Source: Colocasia esculenta (Eukaryota; Streptophyta; Magnoliopsida; Alismatales; Araceae). Taken from it: a stretch of 64,000 nt of DNA. Where the stretch lies: the NCBI GenBank assembly GCA_014218235.1, contig JACBKR010000882.1, forward strand, positions 62,001 through 126,000, given 5' to 3'. Positions 7,881 through 20,300 of the stretch are shown here, piece after piece. Position 1 is the first letter of the stretch. Each line of letters opens with the position of its first letter. Both the position numbers and the translations under genes were made by a program. The notes below the pieces were generated by a model, which had not been told where the DNA came from, did no database searches, and saw only the letters and a list, made by a program, of their open reading frames with translations.

Positions 7881-9053
7881 GTCGAAGAGGGGATTATGAT
7901 ACAGCACGAGGATTGGAGGGGACTGACTCGATCTCCCTAAACAATGACGCATACACCCTCCAACCAAATTGGGGGCACACCTAAACTCTAGCACGACAAG
8001 AAAGATAGAGAGGAGAAGGGGGATCAAAGCACTTAAGTTATCATGCTTACAACGCAAATTTCTTAAGATTCGAACTTGACGACCCTTTTAAGTGAATTGA
8101 TTAAGGAGATGTCACTCGGTCATGCGGTCCCTGATAGGAATGGACTCAAGTGCTCCGGTATGACTAAGGGTGGTACACACTCACGCGGGGGTGGTTCAAA
8201 CTAAGGATACAATGGGTACAACCAGCCCGGCGAACCGCAACGTGCGTACGGCCACGGGGACTTACGGAGGTCCTCGGAAGGTGGGCCCGAGTCAGCCTAC
8301 GAGTGCTCGTAGGTGAGAGGACTCACTCAACCAAGGGGGAATCTAACCAAATGGGATGAACAGCGTATGCACGGGACTAAATGTATGCAAGCATGGAGAT
8401 GAGGAGCAAACAGGGTGACAATAGAAGTCCTCGGGCAGAGTCGCGACGGCCAGATACGTCGCGACCCTATCGCGACAGGGCGGGCTTCCGCGATAAGGAC
8501 AGAGGCCCGAAAACACACTGAGTCACCAACCCAATTCAAACAGACTAACCTACCAAACTAAGGAACACCAAGGGAAACTATAATGATACAACATGAATCA
8601 GGGAGCAGACAGAAACCGATACCTGGATGAAAGCAATAACATACAAAGCAAACCTGTTAACGCGTCGCCTATCCCAGCCGCGACCTTGTCGCGTCCGCTT
8701 CTCCGACCGCGATAGGAACTGGAAACTTACAGATGAAACTAAACAGAAAATCCGAACCCTAACAGAATACTATCGGACAGAAACGCGAGCAAACATGATC
8801 TAGGCACCATAGGAAAAACGCATGCTCTCATGGGCATCGAACAAGGAGGACACAGGGAATAGGAAGCACCAACCTGATGACGCGTCCCCCTTCTGCGACG
8901 CGACCTTATCGTGACACCGCGATCGGTCGCGACAATGACAGAGCGGGAAAAATGCAGGGAATGAAGAACAAAACCCTAACAAGACACTATAACGATACAC
9001 AAACAAGGAAACATGGCAAGCAATCAATCAAAATCTACGAGGGTGGCAATGAA
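7881..9053 (-). other. 5' leader between primer-binding site and gag, with internal repeats
   Basis: No convincing gene. From about 8430 to 9050 there are three imperfect repeats of about 220 bp. Each has a block of CGCGAC/GTCGCG sites (about 8445-8495, 8660-8718, 8880-8935) and the two right-hand ones also share CCCTAACA(G/A)(A/G)A(T/C)ACTAT. Long leaders are usual for Ogre-type elements, which may carry an extra ORF there; none is visible here. Confidence 0.6.
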
Positions 9054-9072
9054 GGTCCCACCGTGATCGCCA
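9054..9072 (-). promoter_or_regulatory. Primer-binding site
   Basis: TGGCGATCACGGTGGGACC begins five bases after the LTR end (GATTACA at 9078). It starts with TGG, complementary to a tRNA CCA end, and resembles TGGCGA-type sites of Ogre/Tat elements, which are usually matched to tRNA-Arg. The exact tRNA was not checked. Confidence 0.6.
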
Positions 9073-9422
9073 AAAGGTGTAATCACAGGGATTGTGCTTC
9101 CCCTCGACACGGACATGGATATCAAATATGATGGCATGGAAAATTGGAAAGTGATCGCCACCTAGATAAGTTGCCTAATGATGCAGAAAGACAATGGCTA
9201 ACTTAAACTAGGAAAAAGGAAGAGAACAGGAAGACTGACCTGGTGTCGCGGTCGTCATGGCCGCCGCGTCTCTGTTATCGCGTCAGTGGGAATCGACGCG
9301 TCTTTGTCGCGTCACCCGAGGCCGTCGCGTTCTCTGAATGCGGGAGATTTGTTGTAGTGACCTTCTTCTAGTCCTCCAGTCGGCCAGAGTACCAGAGCTT
9401 CTCGTACACCTTGTTTGCTTGC

Positions 9423-9528
9423 CTGCCGATCAAAAGAAAACACAAAGAAAAGACCCTATTAGAACATGTAAAGTGTAATATATATTCTAAAAGACGAAAT
9501 GAGATGGAGGATCATGGTGGGAACGCAC
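9423..9528 (-). other. Predicted 106-bp leader intron in the LTR
   Basis: On the minus strand the donor is CCCCAG|GTGCGT and the acceptor TTTTCTTTTGATCGGCAG|GC with a good pyrimidine tract. It lies downstream of the TATA box, so it would sit in the element's 5' leader transcript. The related LTR has the same intron at the same place. Confidence 0.5.
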
Positions 9529-9896
9529 CTGGGGTGGTTTTAAACCCCTGTGGGTGTGGAAAACGTGGGTAGATGATAGATGTGCTCTATTTAAAAACAA
9601 CATAAAAATGCATGTAGAAGTAGAAAAGAGGGAGGGAGGAGATGATGAGCCCCATTAGGGCGACTTCCTGGCGTGGATGTAGCTCCAATGATGTGCAAGG
9701 AGGTCTAGGAGATCGCTGAAGTCGCCCTCTTCACGTTCCTTGCTCCATTGATGGTGAAATGAGTGAGTTGTGAGGAGTGGAAAATGAAGGGAAATGAGTG
9801 GAATGAGTGGCTACGTGGCTAAGTCTTGTTCAGAGGAAATTTTGGCAGCCCTTCGAGGTGATCATGAGGCTCTCCCCGTCCATGAGGAGGGGCCTT

Positions 9897-9908
9897 GCTT
9901 ATATAGAG
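9897..9908 (-). promoter_or_regulatory. LTR TATA box
   Basis: CTCTATATAAGC on the minus strand, about 600 bp into the LTR, is a strong plant TATA match. It should start the element's genomic transcript. Confidence 0.6.
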
Positions 9909-10126
9909 TTTGGAGTGAGAAAATTGGGTATTATCTCCTCAAAAAGATGTGGAAATTAAAAATGGGGGATAAAGCTCTATCAAAATCGGATGTAGAGTCC
10001 TTAGGGGAGCTTAGGAGAGTCCCTAGGGCCGAAAAAGTGCTCAAGGGGTCGGGATAAACCTCTTGGACCAAGTCAAAATGCATGGGAGGATAAATAGGAT
10101 GTGGTTATGGAGGCCAGAGATCTCGG

Positions 10127-10282
10127 TCCTTGTCGCGTCAGATCGCGGGGTCGGGACTAGAGACGTGACGGTGCGGGAGGACGCGACAGTATTGCCCACG
10201 TGCATGGATAATGCATGGGCTGTCGCGGCAGCCTAACCCGTCGCGACTATAGTCGCGGCGCCACGATGCGTCGCGACAAGGA
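10127..10282. repeat. Foldback cluster of GTCGC sites in LTR U3
   Basis: TCCTTGTCGCG (10127-10137) and its exact inverse CGCGACAAGGA (10272-10282) bracket about 134 bp containing further CGCGAC/GTCGCG copies, including the perfect 14-bp palindrome GCGACTATAGTCGC (10243-10256). Confidence 0.65.
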
Positions 10283-11162
10283 ATCCGAATTATTTTGGAT
10301 TATTCTCTTTAACCACATGATAAATAGGAGTCACATCCTCTAAGGACTCTTTCAAATGATAGATTTCGGGATTTCAAGGCATTTTTAGTGGATTAATGGG
10401 CTCAAATCAAGGCAAATGATGAGCTCAAGGTGAGTGACCAATTAGGGGCCCACTAAGATAGTAAGAAATGTGGTTCAACCCATTAGTCATAATCGGGTGT
10501 CTACACCCGCGAGGCCCCAATTCAGAATTGGCACTTCGACCCGGTCGGTAAATGATCGCATTTGGAGATTTCCGGTCCGGCGCCCAAATTCCTCTCCGGG
10601 AGCGCGGTCGCGGGCTGCCGATGCGATCGCATACGGACACACCCTTCGCTCAAACGGACATAACTTTTCGCTCGATTATCGAAATCGCTTATAAGACCCC
10701 AATTCGGAATCGGCACTCAGAGGCGCTCGACGTCGCTTTATTGTCTCAGGCAGTAAAAACTCGTTTTGGGGTCGAAAAACCTTTGTTTCGCACTCCGAAA
10801 TTGCGATTCTAGCCGACGATCTCTCCTATTCCAAGGTTTTCTGGCAGTAGCGACTCCCTCGATTTCGCGAACCACTGGCGGAGCAAACACGCGGAGCCGC
10901 CCAGTCACAGCAATCGGAAGTCGTGTTGGACTCGACGCGAGATCTCCTCCCCAGGTCGTGGATATGGGTGCCCGAACATCGCCGATATAGTCACCCCTCC
11001 GGTTTATTACCACCCCTTCAGCGAAAGAATTGGGCATAACTTTTCGCACGGGCGTCGGAATCGCTTATGTGACCACAATTTGGAATCGGCACTCCGAGAC
11101 GGTCGACAGCGCACTCGTTTTGCAGAATTCCATTCCGGAGCCAAAATTCCCACCCGGAGCGT

Positions 11163-11176
11163 GTGTACTAGTACAC
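11163..11176. repeat. Palindromic box P1, A/B1 form (representative)
   Basis: GTGTACTAGTACAC is a perfect 14-bp palindrome (SpeI core) found once per A and B1 unit. Degraded forms (TACTTGTAC, TACTATTAC, TACTACTAC) occur in a minority of units, and it is deleted near 18438 and 20618. Confidence 0.85.
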
Positions 11177-11348
11177 CGACTGCCGGTACCTCCGGTCGGA
11201 CGCGGATATTTATTCGCCTGGGGGTCGGAACCGCCCGCGAGGACTCAATTCAGAATCGGCACTTCGACCCGGTCGGTAAATGGTCGCATTTGGAGATTTC
11301 CGGTCCGGCGCCCAAATTCCTCTCCGGCAGCGCGGTCGCGGGCTGCCG

Positions 11349-11360
11349 ATGCGATCGCAT
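11349..11360. repeat. Palindromic box P3, family A only (representative)
   Basis: ATGCGATCGCAT is a perfect 12-bp palindrome about 185 bp after P1 in nearly every A unit. Family B has GATGCGCACGG at the matching place and lacks the symmetry. Confidence 0.8.
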
Positions 11361-14300
11361 ACGGACACCCCTTCGCTCAAACGGGCATAACTTTTCGCTC
11401 GATTATCGGAATCGCTTATATGACCCCAATTCGGAATCGGCACTCAGAGGCGCTCGACGCCGCCTTATTGCCTCTCATAGAAAGACGTAGTTTCGGGGTC
11501 GAAAAACCTTCGTTTCGCACTCCGAAATTGCGATTCTAGCTGACGATCTCTCCTATTCCAAGGTTTTTTGGCAGTAGCGACTCCCTCGATTTCGCGAACC
11601 GCTGGCGGAGCCCACACGCGGAGCCGCCCAGTCACAGCGATCGGAAGTCGTGTTCGACTCGACGCGAGATCTCCTCCCCAGGTCGTGGATATGGGTGCCC
11701 GAACATCGCCGATATAGTCACCCCCACCGGTTGATTACCACCCCTTCAGCGAAAAAATTGGGCATAACTTTCCGCACGGGCGTCGGAATCGCTTATGTAA
11801 CCACAATTTGGAATCGGCACTCCGAGACGGTCGACAGTGCGCTGGTTTCGCGGAATTCCGTTCCGGGGCCAAAATTCCCACCCGGAGCGTGTGTACTAGT
11901 ACACCGACTGCCGGTACCTCCGGTCGGACGCGGATATTTATTCGCCCGGGGGTCGGAACCGCCCGCGAGGCCCCAATTCAGAATCGGCACTTCGACCCGG
12001 TCGGTAAATGGTCGCATTCGGAGATTTCCGGTCCGGCGTCCAGATTCCTCTCCGGGAGTACGGTCGCGGGCTGCCGATGCGATCGCATACGGACACCCCT
12101 TCGCTCAAACGAGCATAACTTTTCGCTCGGTTATCGGAATCTCTTGTAAGACCCCAATTCGGAATCGGCACTCAGAGGCGCTCGACACCGACTTATTACC
12201 TCAAGTAGTAAGACGTCGTTTCGGGGTCGAAAAACCTTCGTTTCGCACTCCGAAATTGTGATTCTAGCCGACGATCTCTCCTATTCCAAGGTTTTTTGGC
12301 AGTAGCGACTCCCTCGATTTCGCGAACCGCTGGCGGAGCCCACACGCGGAGCCGCCCAGTCACAGCGATCGGAAGTCATGTTGGACTCGACGCGAGATCT
12401 CCTCCCCAAGTCGTGGATATGCATGCCCGAACATCGCCGATATAGTCACCCCTCCGGTTTATTACCACCCCTTCCGCGAAAGAATTGGGCATAACTTTCC
12501 GCACGGGCGTCGGAATCGCTTATGTGACCACAATTCGGAATCGGCACTCCGAGACGGTCGTCAGCGCGCTGGTTTCGCGGAATTCCGTTCCGGGGCCAAA
12601 ATTCCCACCTAGAGCGTGTGTACTAGTACACCGACTGCCGGTACCTCCGGTCGGACGCGGATATTTATTCGCCCGGGGGTCTGAACCGCCCGCGAGGCCC
12701 CAATTCAGAATCGGCACTTCGACCCGGTCGGTAAATGGTCGCATTTGGAGATTTCCGGTCCGGCGCCCAAATTCCTCTCCGGGAGCGCGGTCGCGGGCTG
12801 CCGATGCGATCGCATACGGTCACCCCTTCGCTCAAACGGGCATAACTTTTCGCTCGGTTATCGGAATCGCTTATAAGACCCCAACTCGGAATCGGCACTC
12901 AGAGGCGCTCGATGCCTCCTTATTGCCTCTAGCAGTAAGACATCTTTTCGGGGTCGAAAAACCTTCATTTCACACTCCGAAATTGCGATTCTAGCCGACG
13001 ATTTCTCCTATTCCAAGGTTTTTTGGCAGTAGCAACTCCCTCGATTTCGCGAACCGCTGGTGGAGCCCACACGCGGAGCCGCTCAGTCACAGCGATCAGA
13101 AGTCGTGTTTGACTCGACGCGAGATCTCCTCCCCAGGTCGTGGATATGGGTGACCGAACATCGCCGATATAGTCACCCCCTCCGGTTTATTACCACCCCT
13201 TCAGCGAAAGAATTGGGCATAACTTTCCGCACGGGCGTCGAAATCGCTTATGTGACCACAATTCGGAATCGGCACTCCGAGATGGTCGACAGCGCGCTGG
13301 TTTCACGGAATTCCGTTTCGGCGCCAAAATTCCCACCCGGAGCGTGTGTACTAGTACACCGACTGCCGGTACCTCCGGTCGGATGTGGATATTTATTCAC
13401 CCGGGGGTCGGAACCGCCCGCGAGGCCCTAATTCAGAATCGGCACTTCGACCCGGTCGATAAATGGTCACATTTGGAGATTGCCGGTCCGGCGCCCAAAT
13501 TCCTCTCCGGGAGCGCGGTCGCGGGCTGCCGATGCGATCGCATACGGACACCCCTTCGCTCAAACGTGCATAATGTTTCGCTCGATTATCGGAATCGCTT
13601 ATATGACCCCAATTCAGAATCGGCACTCAGAGGCACTCGACGCCGCCTTATTGCCTCTCGCAGAAAGACGTCATTTCGGGGTCGAAAAACCTTCCTTTCG
13701 CACTCCGAAATTGCGATTCTAGCTGACGATCTCTCCTATTCCAAGGTTTTTTGGCAGTAGCGACTCCCTCGATTTCGCGAACCGCTGGCGGAGCCCACAC
13801 GCGGAGCCGCCCAGTCACAGCGATCGAAAGTCGTGTTCGACTCGACGCGAGATCTCCTCCCCAGGTCGTGGATATGGGTGCCCGAACATCGTCGATATGG
13901 TCACCCCCACCGGTTTATTACCACCCCTTCAGTGAAAGAGTTGGGCATACCTTTCCGCACGGGCGTCGGAATCGCTTATGTGACCACAATTCGGAATCGG
14001 CACTCCGAGACGGTCGACAGCGCGCTGGTTTCGCGGAATTTCGTTCCGGGGCCAAAATTCCCTCCCGGAGCGTGTGTACTAGTACACCGACTGCCGGTAC
14101 CTCCGGTCGGACGCGGATATTTATTCGCCCGGGGGTCGGAACCGCCCGCGAGGCCCCAATTCAGAATCGGCACTTCGACCCGGTCGGTAAATGGTCACAT
14201 TCGGAGATTTTCGGTCCGGCGTCCAAATTCCTATCCGGGAGTGCGGTCGCAGGCTGCCGATGCGATCGCATACGGACACCCCGTCGCTCAAACGGGCATA

Positions 14301-17300
14301 ACTTTTCGCTCGGTTATCGGAATCTCTTATAAGACCCCAATTCGGAATTGGCACTCAGAGGCACTCGACACTGCCTTATTGCCTCAGGCAGTAAGATGTC
14401 GTTTCGGGGTAGAAAAACCTTCGTTTTGCACTCCGAAATTGCGATTCTAGCCGACGATCTCTCCTATTCCAAGGTTTTTTGGCAGTAGCGACTCCCTCGA
14501 TTTCGCGAACCGCTGGCGGAGCCCACACGCCGAGCCGCCCAGTCACAGCGATCGGAAGTCATGTTGGACTCGACGCGAGATCTCCTCCCCAGGTCGTGGA
14601 TATGGCTGCCGGAACATCGCCGATATAGTCACCCCTCCGGTTTATTACCACCCCTTCAGCGAAAGAATTGGGCATAACTTTCCGCACGGGCGTCGGAATC
14701 GCTTATCTGACCACAATTCGTAATCGGCACTCCGAGACGGTCGACAGCGCGGTGGTTTCGTGGAATTCCATTCCGGGGCCAAAATTCCCACCCGGAGCGT
14801 GTGTACTAGTACACCGACTGCCGGTACCTCCAGTCGGACGCGGATATTTATTCGCCCGGGGGTCGGAACCGCCCGCGAGGCCCTAATTCAGAATCGGCAC
14901 TTTGACCCGGTCGGTAAATGGTCACATTTGGAGATTTCCGGTCCGGCGCCCAAATTCCTCTCCGGGAGCGCGGTCGCGGGCTGCCGATGCGATCGCATAC
15001 GGACACCCCTTCGCTCAAACGGGTATAACTTTTCGCTCGGTTATCGGAATCGCTAATAAGACCACAATTCGGAATCAGCACTCAGAGGCGCTCGATGCCG
15101 CCTTATTGCCTAAGACAATAAGACGTCGTTTCGCGGTCGAAAAACCTTCATTTTGCACTCCGAAATTGCTATTCTAGCCGACGATCTCTCCTATTCCAAG
15201 GTTCCTTGGCAGTAGCGACTCCCTCGATTTCGCGAACCGCTGGCGGAGCCCACATGCGGAGCCGCCCAGTCACAGCGATCGGAAGTCGTGTTGGACTCGA
15301 CGCGAGATCTCCTCCCCAGGTCGTGGATATCGGTGCCCGAACATCGCAGATATAGTCACTCCCTCCGGTTTATTACCACCCCTTCAGCGAAAAAATTGGG
15401 CATAACTTTCCGCACGGGCGTCGGAATCGCTTATGTGACCACAATTCGGAATCGGCACTCCGAGACGGTCGACAGCGCGCTGGTTTCTCGGAATTCCGTT
15501 CCAGAGCCAAAATTCCCACCCGGAGCGTGTGTACTAGTACACCGACTGCCGGTACCTCGGGTCGGACGCGGATAATTATTCGACCGGGGGTCGGAACCGC
15601 CCGCGAGGCCCCAATTCAGAATCGGCACTTCGACCCGGTCGGTAAATGGTCGCATTTGTAGATTTCCGGTCCGGCGCCCAAATTCCTCTCCGGGAGCGCG
15701 ATCGCGGGCTGCCGATGCGATCGCATACGGACACTCCTTCGCTCAAACGGGCATAACTTTTCTCTCGGTTATCGGAATCGCTTATAAGACCCCAATTCGG
15801 AATCGGCACTCAGAGGCGCTCGATGCCGCCTTATTGCCTCAGGCAGTAAGACGACGTTTTGGGGTCGAAAAACCTTCGTTTCGCACTTCGAAAATGCGAT
15901 TCTAGCCGACGATCTCACCTATTCCAAGGTTTTTTGGCAGTAGCGACTCCCTCGATTTCGCGAACCGCTGGCGTAGCCCACACGCGGAGCCGCCCAGTCA
16001 CAGCGATCGGAAGTCGTGTTCGACTCGATGCGAGATCTCCTCCCCAGGTCGTGGATATGGGTGCCCGAACATCGCCGATATAGTCACCCCCTCCGGTTTA
16101 TTACCACCCCTTCAGCGAAAAAATTGGGCATAACTTTCCGCACGGGCGTCGGAATCGCTTATGTGACCACAATTCGGAATCGGCACTCCGAGACGGTCGA
16201 CAGCCCGCTGGTTTCGCGGAATTCCGTTCCAGAGCCAAAATTCCCACCCGGAGCGTGTGTACTAGTACACCGACTGCCGGTACCTCCGGTCGGACGCGGA
16301 TATTTACTCGCCTGGGGGTCGGAACCGCCCGCGAGGCCCCAATTCAGAATCGGCACTTCGACCCGGTCGGTAAATGGTCGCATTTGGAGATTTCCGGTCC
16401 GGCGCCCAAATTCCTCTCAGGGAGCGCGGTCGCGGGCTGCCGATGCGATCGCATACGGACATCCCTTCGCTCAAACAGGCATAACTTTTCGCTCGGTTAT
16501 CCGAATCTCTTATAAGACCCCAATTCGGAATTGGCACTCAGAGGCGCTCGACACCGCCTTATTGCCTCAGGCAGTAAGACGTCGTTTCGGGGTCGAAAAA
16601 CCTTCGTTTCGCACTCCGAAATTGCGATTCTAGCCGACGATCTCTCCTATTCCAAGGTTTTTTGGCAGTAGCGACTACCTCGATTTCGCGAACCGCTGGT
16701 GGAGCCCACACGCGGAGCCGCTCAGTCACAGCGATCGGAAGTCGTGTTTGACTCGACGCGAGATATCCTCCCCAGGTCGTGGATATGGGTGCCCGAACAT
16801 CGCCGATATAGTCACCCCCTCCGGTTTATTGCCACCCCTTCAGCGAAAGAATTGGGCATAACTTTCCGCACGGGCGTCGGAATCGCTTATGTGACCACAA
16901 ATCGGAATCGGCACTCCGAGACGGTCAACAGCGCGCTGGTTTCGCGGAATTCCGTTCCGGGGCCAAAATTCCCATCCCGAGCGTGTGTACTAGTACACCG
17001 ACTGCCGGTACCTCCGGTCGGACGCGGATATTTATTCGCCCGGGGGTCGGGACCGCCCGCAAGGCCCCAATTCAGAATCGGCACTTCGACCCGGTCGGTA
17101 AATGGTCGCATTTGGAGATTTCCGGTCCGGCGCCCAAATTCCTCTCCGGGAGCGCGATCGCGGGCTGCCGATGCGATCACATACGGACACCCCTTCGCTC
17201 AAACGGGCATAACTTTTCGCTCGATTATCGGAATCGCTTATACGACCCCAATTCGGAATCGGCACTCAGAGGCGCTCGACGCCGCCTTATTGCCTCTCGC

Positions 17301-20300
17301 AGAAAGACGTCGTTTCGGAGTCAAAAAACCTTCGTTTCGCACTCTGAAATTGCGATTCTAGTTGACAATCTCTCATAATCCAAGGTTTTTTGGCAGTAGC
17401 GACTCCCTCGATTTCGCGAACCACTGGCGGAGCCCACACGCTGAGCCGCCCAGTCACAGCGATCGGAAGTCATGTTGGACTCGACGCGAGATCTCCTCCC
17501 CAGGTCGTGGATATGGGTGCCCGAACATCGCCGATATAGTCACCCCTCCGGTTTATTACCACCACTTCCGCGAAAGAATTGGGCATAACTTTCCGCACGG
17601 GCGTATATATCGCTTATGTGACCACTATTCGGAATCGGCACTCCGAGACGGTCGACAGCGCGCTGGTTTCGCGGAATTCCGTTCCAGAGCCAAAATTCCC
17701 ACCCGGAGCGTGTGTACTAGTACATCGACTGCCGGTACCTCCGGTCGGACGCGGATATTTATTCGCCCAGGGGTCTGAATCGCCCGTGAGGCCCCAATTT
17801 AGAATCGGCACTTCGACCCGGTCGGTAAATGGTCGCATTCGGTGATTTCCGGTCCGGCGCCCAAATTCCTCTCCGGGAGCGCGGTCGCGGGCTGCTGATG
17901 CGATCGCATACGAACACCCCTTCGCTCAAACGGGGATAACTTTTCGCTCGATTATCGGAATCGCTTATAAGACCCCAATTCGGAATCGGCACTCAGAGGC
18001 GCTCGACATCGCCTTGTTGCCTTAGGCGCTCGACCTCATTTCGGGGTCGAAAAACCTTCGTTTCGCACTCCGAAATTGCGATTCAAGCCGACGATCTCTC
18101 CTATTCTAAGGTTTTTTGGCAGTAGCGACTCCCTCGATTTCGCGAACCACTGGCGGAGCCCAATCGAGGAGCCGCCCAGTCACAGCGATCGGAAGTCGTG
18201 TTCGACTCAACGGGAGATCTCCTCCCCAGGTCGTGGATATGGGTGCCCGAACATCGCCGATATAGTCACCCCCTCCGGTTTATTCCCACCCCTTCAGCGA
18301 AAGAATTGGGGCATAAGTTTCCGCACGGGCGTCGGAATCGCTTATGTGACGACAATTCGGAATCGGCACTCCGAGACAGTCGACAGCGCACTGGTTTCGA
18401 GGTATTCCGTTCTGGGGCCAAAATTCCCACCCGGAGTGTGTTTCACAGACTGCCGGTACCTCCGGTCGGACGCGGATATTTATTCGCCCGGCGGTCGGAA
18501 CCGCCCGCGAGGCCCCAATTCAGAATCGACACTTCGACCCGGTCGGTAAACGGTCGCATTCGGAGATTTTCGGTCTGGCGCCCAAATTCCTCTCCGGGAG
18601 CGCGGTCGCGGGCTGTCGATGCGATCGCATACAGACAGCCCTTCGCTCAAACGGGCATAACTTTTCGCTCGGTTATCGGAATCGCTTATAAGACCCCAAT
18701 TCGGAATCGGCACTCAGGGGTGCTCAACCACGCCTTATTGCCTCTCGCAGTAAGACATCGTTTCGGGGTCGAAAAACCTTCATTTCGCACTGCGAAATTG
18801 CGATTCTATCCGACGATCTCTCCTATTCCAAGGTTTTTTGGCAGTAGCGACTCTCTCAATTTCGCGAACCGCTGGCGAAGCCCACACGCGGAGCCGCCAA
18901 GTCACAGCGATCGGAAGTCGTGTTCGACTCGACGCGAGATCTCTTCCCCAAGTCGTGGATATGGGTGCCCGAACATCGCCGATATAGTCACCCCCTCCGG
19001 TTTATTCCCACCCCTTCAGCGAAAGAATTGGGCATAACTTTCCGCACGGGCGTCGGAATCGCTTATGTGACCACAATTCGGAATCGGCTCTCCAAAACAG
19101 TCGACAGCGCACTGGTTTCGCGGAATTCCGTTCTGGGGACAAAATTCCCACCCGGAGCGTGTGTACTATTACACCGACTGCCGGTACCTCCGGTCGGACG
19201 CGGATATTTATTCGCCCACGGGTCGGAACCGCCAGCGAGGCCCCAATTTAAAATCGGCACTTCGACCCGGTCGGTAAATGGTCGCATTCCGAGATTTCTG
19301 GTCCGGCGCCCAAATTCCTCTCCGGGAGCGCGGTCGCGGGCTGCCGATGCGATCGCATACGGACACCCCTTCGCTCAAACGGGCATAACTTTTCGCTCGG
19401 TTATCGGAATCGCTTATAAGACCCCAATTCGGAATCGGCACTCAGAGGAGCTCGACGCCGCCTTATTGCCTCAGGCAGTGAGACCTCATTTCGGGGTCGA
19501 AAAACCTTCGTTTCGCACTCCAAAATTGCAATTCTAACCGACGATCTCTACTATTCCAAGGTTTTTTGGCAGTAGCGACTCTCGATTTCGCGAACCGCTG
19601 GCGAAGCCCACACGCGGAGCCGCCCAGTCACAGCGATCGGAAGTCGTGTTCGACTCTACGCGAGATCTCCTTCCCAGGTCGTGGACATGGGTGCCCGAAC
19701 ATCGCCGATATAGTCACCCCCTCCTGTTTATTCCCACCCCTTCAGCGAAAGAATTGGGCATAACTTTCCGCACGGGCGTCGGAATCGCTTATGTGACCAT
19801 AATTTGGAATCGGCACTCTGAGACGGTCGACAGCACGCTGGTTTCGCGGAATTCTTTTTCGGGCCAAAATTCCCACCCGGAGCGTGTGTACTAGTACACC
19901 GACTGCCGGTACCTCCGGTCGGACGCGGATATTTATTCGCCCGGGTGTCGGAACCGCCCACGAGGCCCCAATTCAGAATCGGCACTTCGACCCGCTCGGT
20001 AAATGGTCGCATTCGGAGATTTCCGGTCCGGCGCCCAAATTCCTCACCGGGAGCGCGGTCGCGGGCTGCCGATGCGGTCGCATACGGACAGCCCTTCGCT
20101 CAAACGGGCATAACTTTTCGATCGGTTATCGGAATCACTTATAAGACACCAATTCGGAATCGGCACTCAGAGGCGCTCGACGCCGCCTTATTGCCTCAGG
20201 CAGTGAGACCTCATTTCGGGGTCGAAAAACCTTCGTTTCGCACTCCAAAATTGCGATTCTAGCCGACGATCTATCCTATTCCAAGGTTTTTTGGCAGTAG

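Larger units (their letters stand above)
3008..10505 (-). mobile_element. 5' part of a minus-strand Tat/Ogre-like LTR retrotransposon
   Basis: From 10505 leftwards: LTR, primer-binding site, leader of about 1.2 kb, gag, protease, G-patch, an A/T-rich spacer with a minisatellite, then a coding remnant cut at 3008 by the plus-strand element. Long leaders and a non-coding spacer or intron after the protease are known from Ogre-type elements. RT, RNase H, integrase and the 3' LTR are not in the window; they should lie left of the inserted element if the copy is otherwise complete. At the right edge the LTR abuts family A satellite directly, with CCCGC (10506-10510) as candidate target-site duplication. 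The element therefore inserted into the satellite field. Confidence 0.75.
9078..10505 (-). mobile_element. 5' LTR of the minus-strand element
   Basis: On its own strand it begins TGTAGACACCCGATTATG at 10505 and ends CAATCCCTGTGATTACA at 9078, 1428 bp. It contains a TATA box (9897-9908), a leader intron (9423-9528), and GCGAC/GTCGC clusters in U3 (10127-10282) and U5 (about 9245-9345). It is homologous throughout to the LTR at 1636-3007. Small frames inside it (for example 9794-10057 plus) show no recognisable product. Confidence 0.8.

Noticed and set aside
7881..8057. Upstream Met at 8057 as the gag start
   Set aside because: The extra 59 residues are unlike Gag, and the MDQFRVLADD start is followed at once by conserved-looking sequence. 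Not fully excluded.
4059..10505. Non-autonomous gag-pro-only element lacking pol
   Set aside because: The region after the protease is interrupted at 3008 by a nested element, so pol may lie outside the window; absence cannot be claimed.
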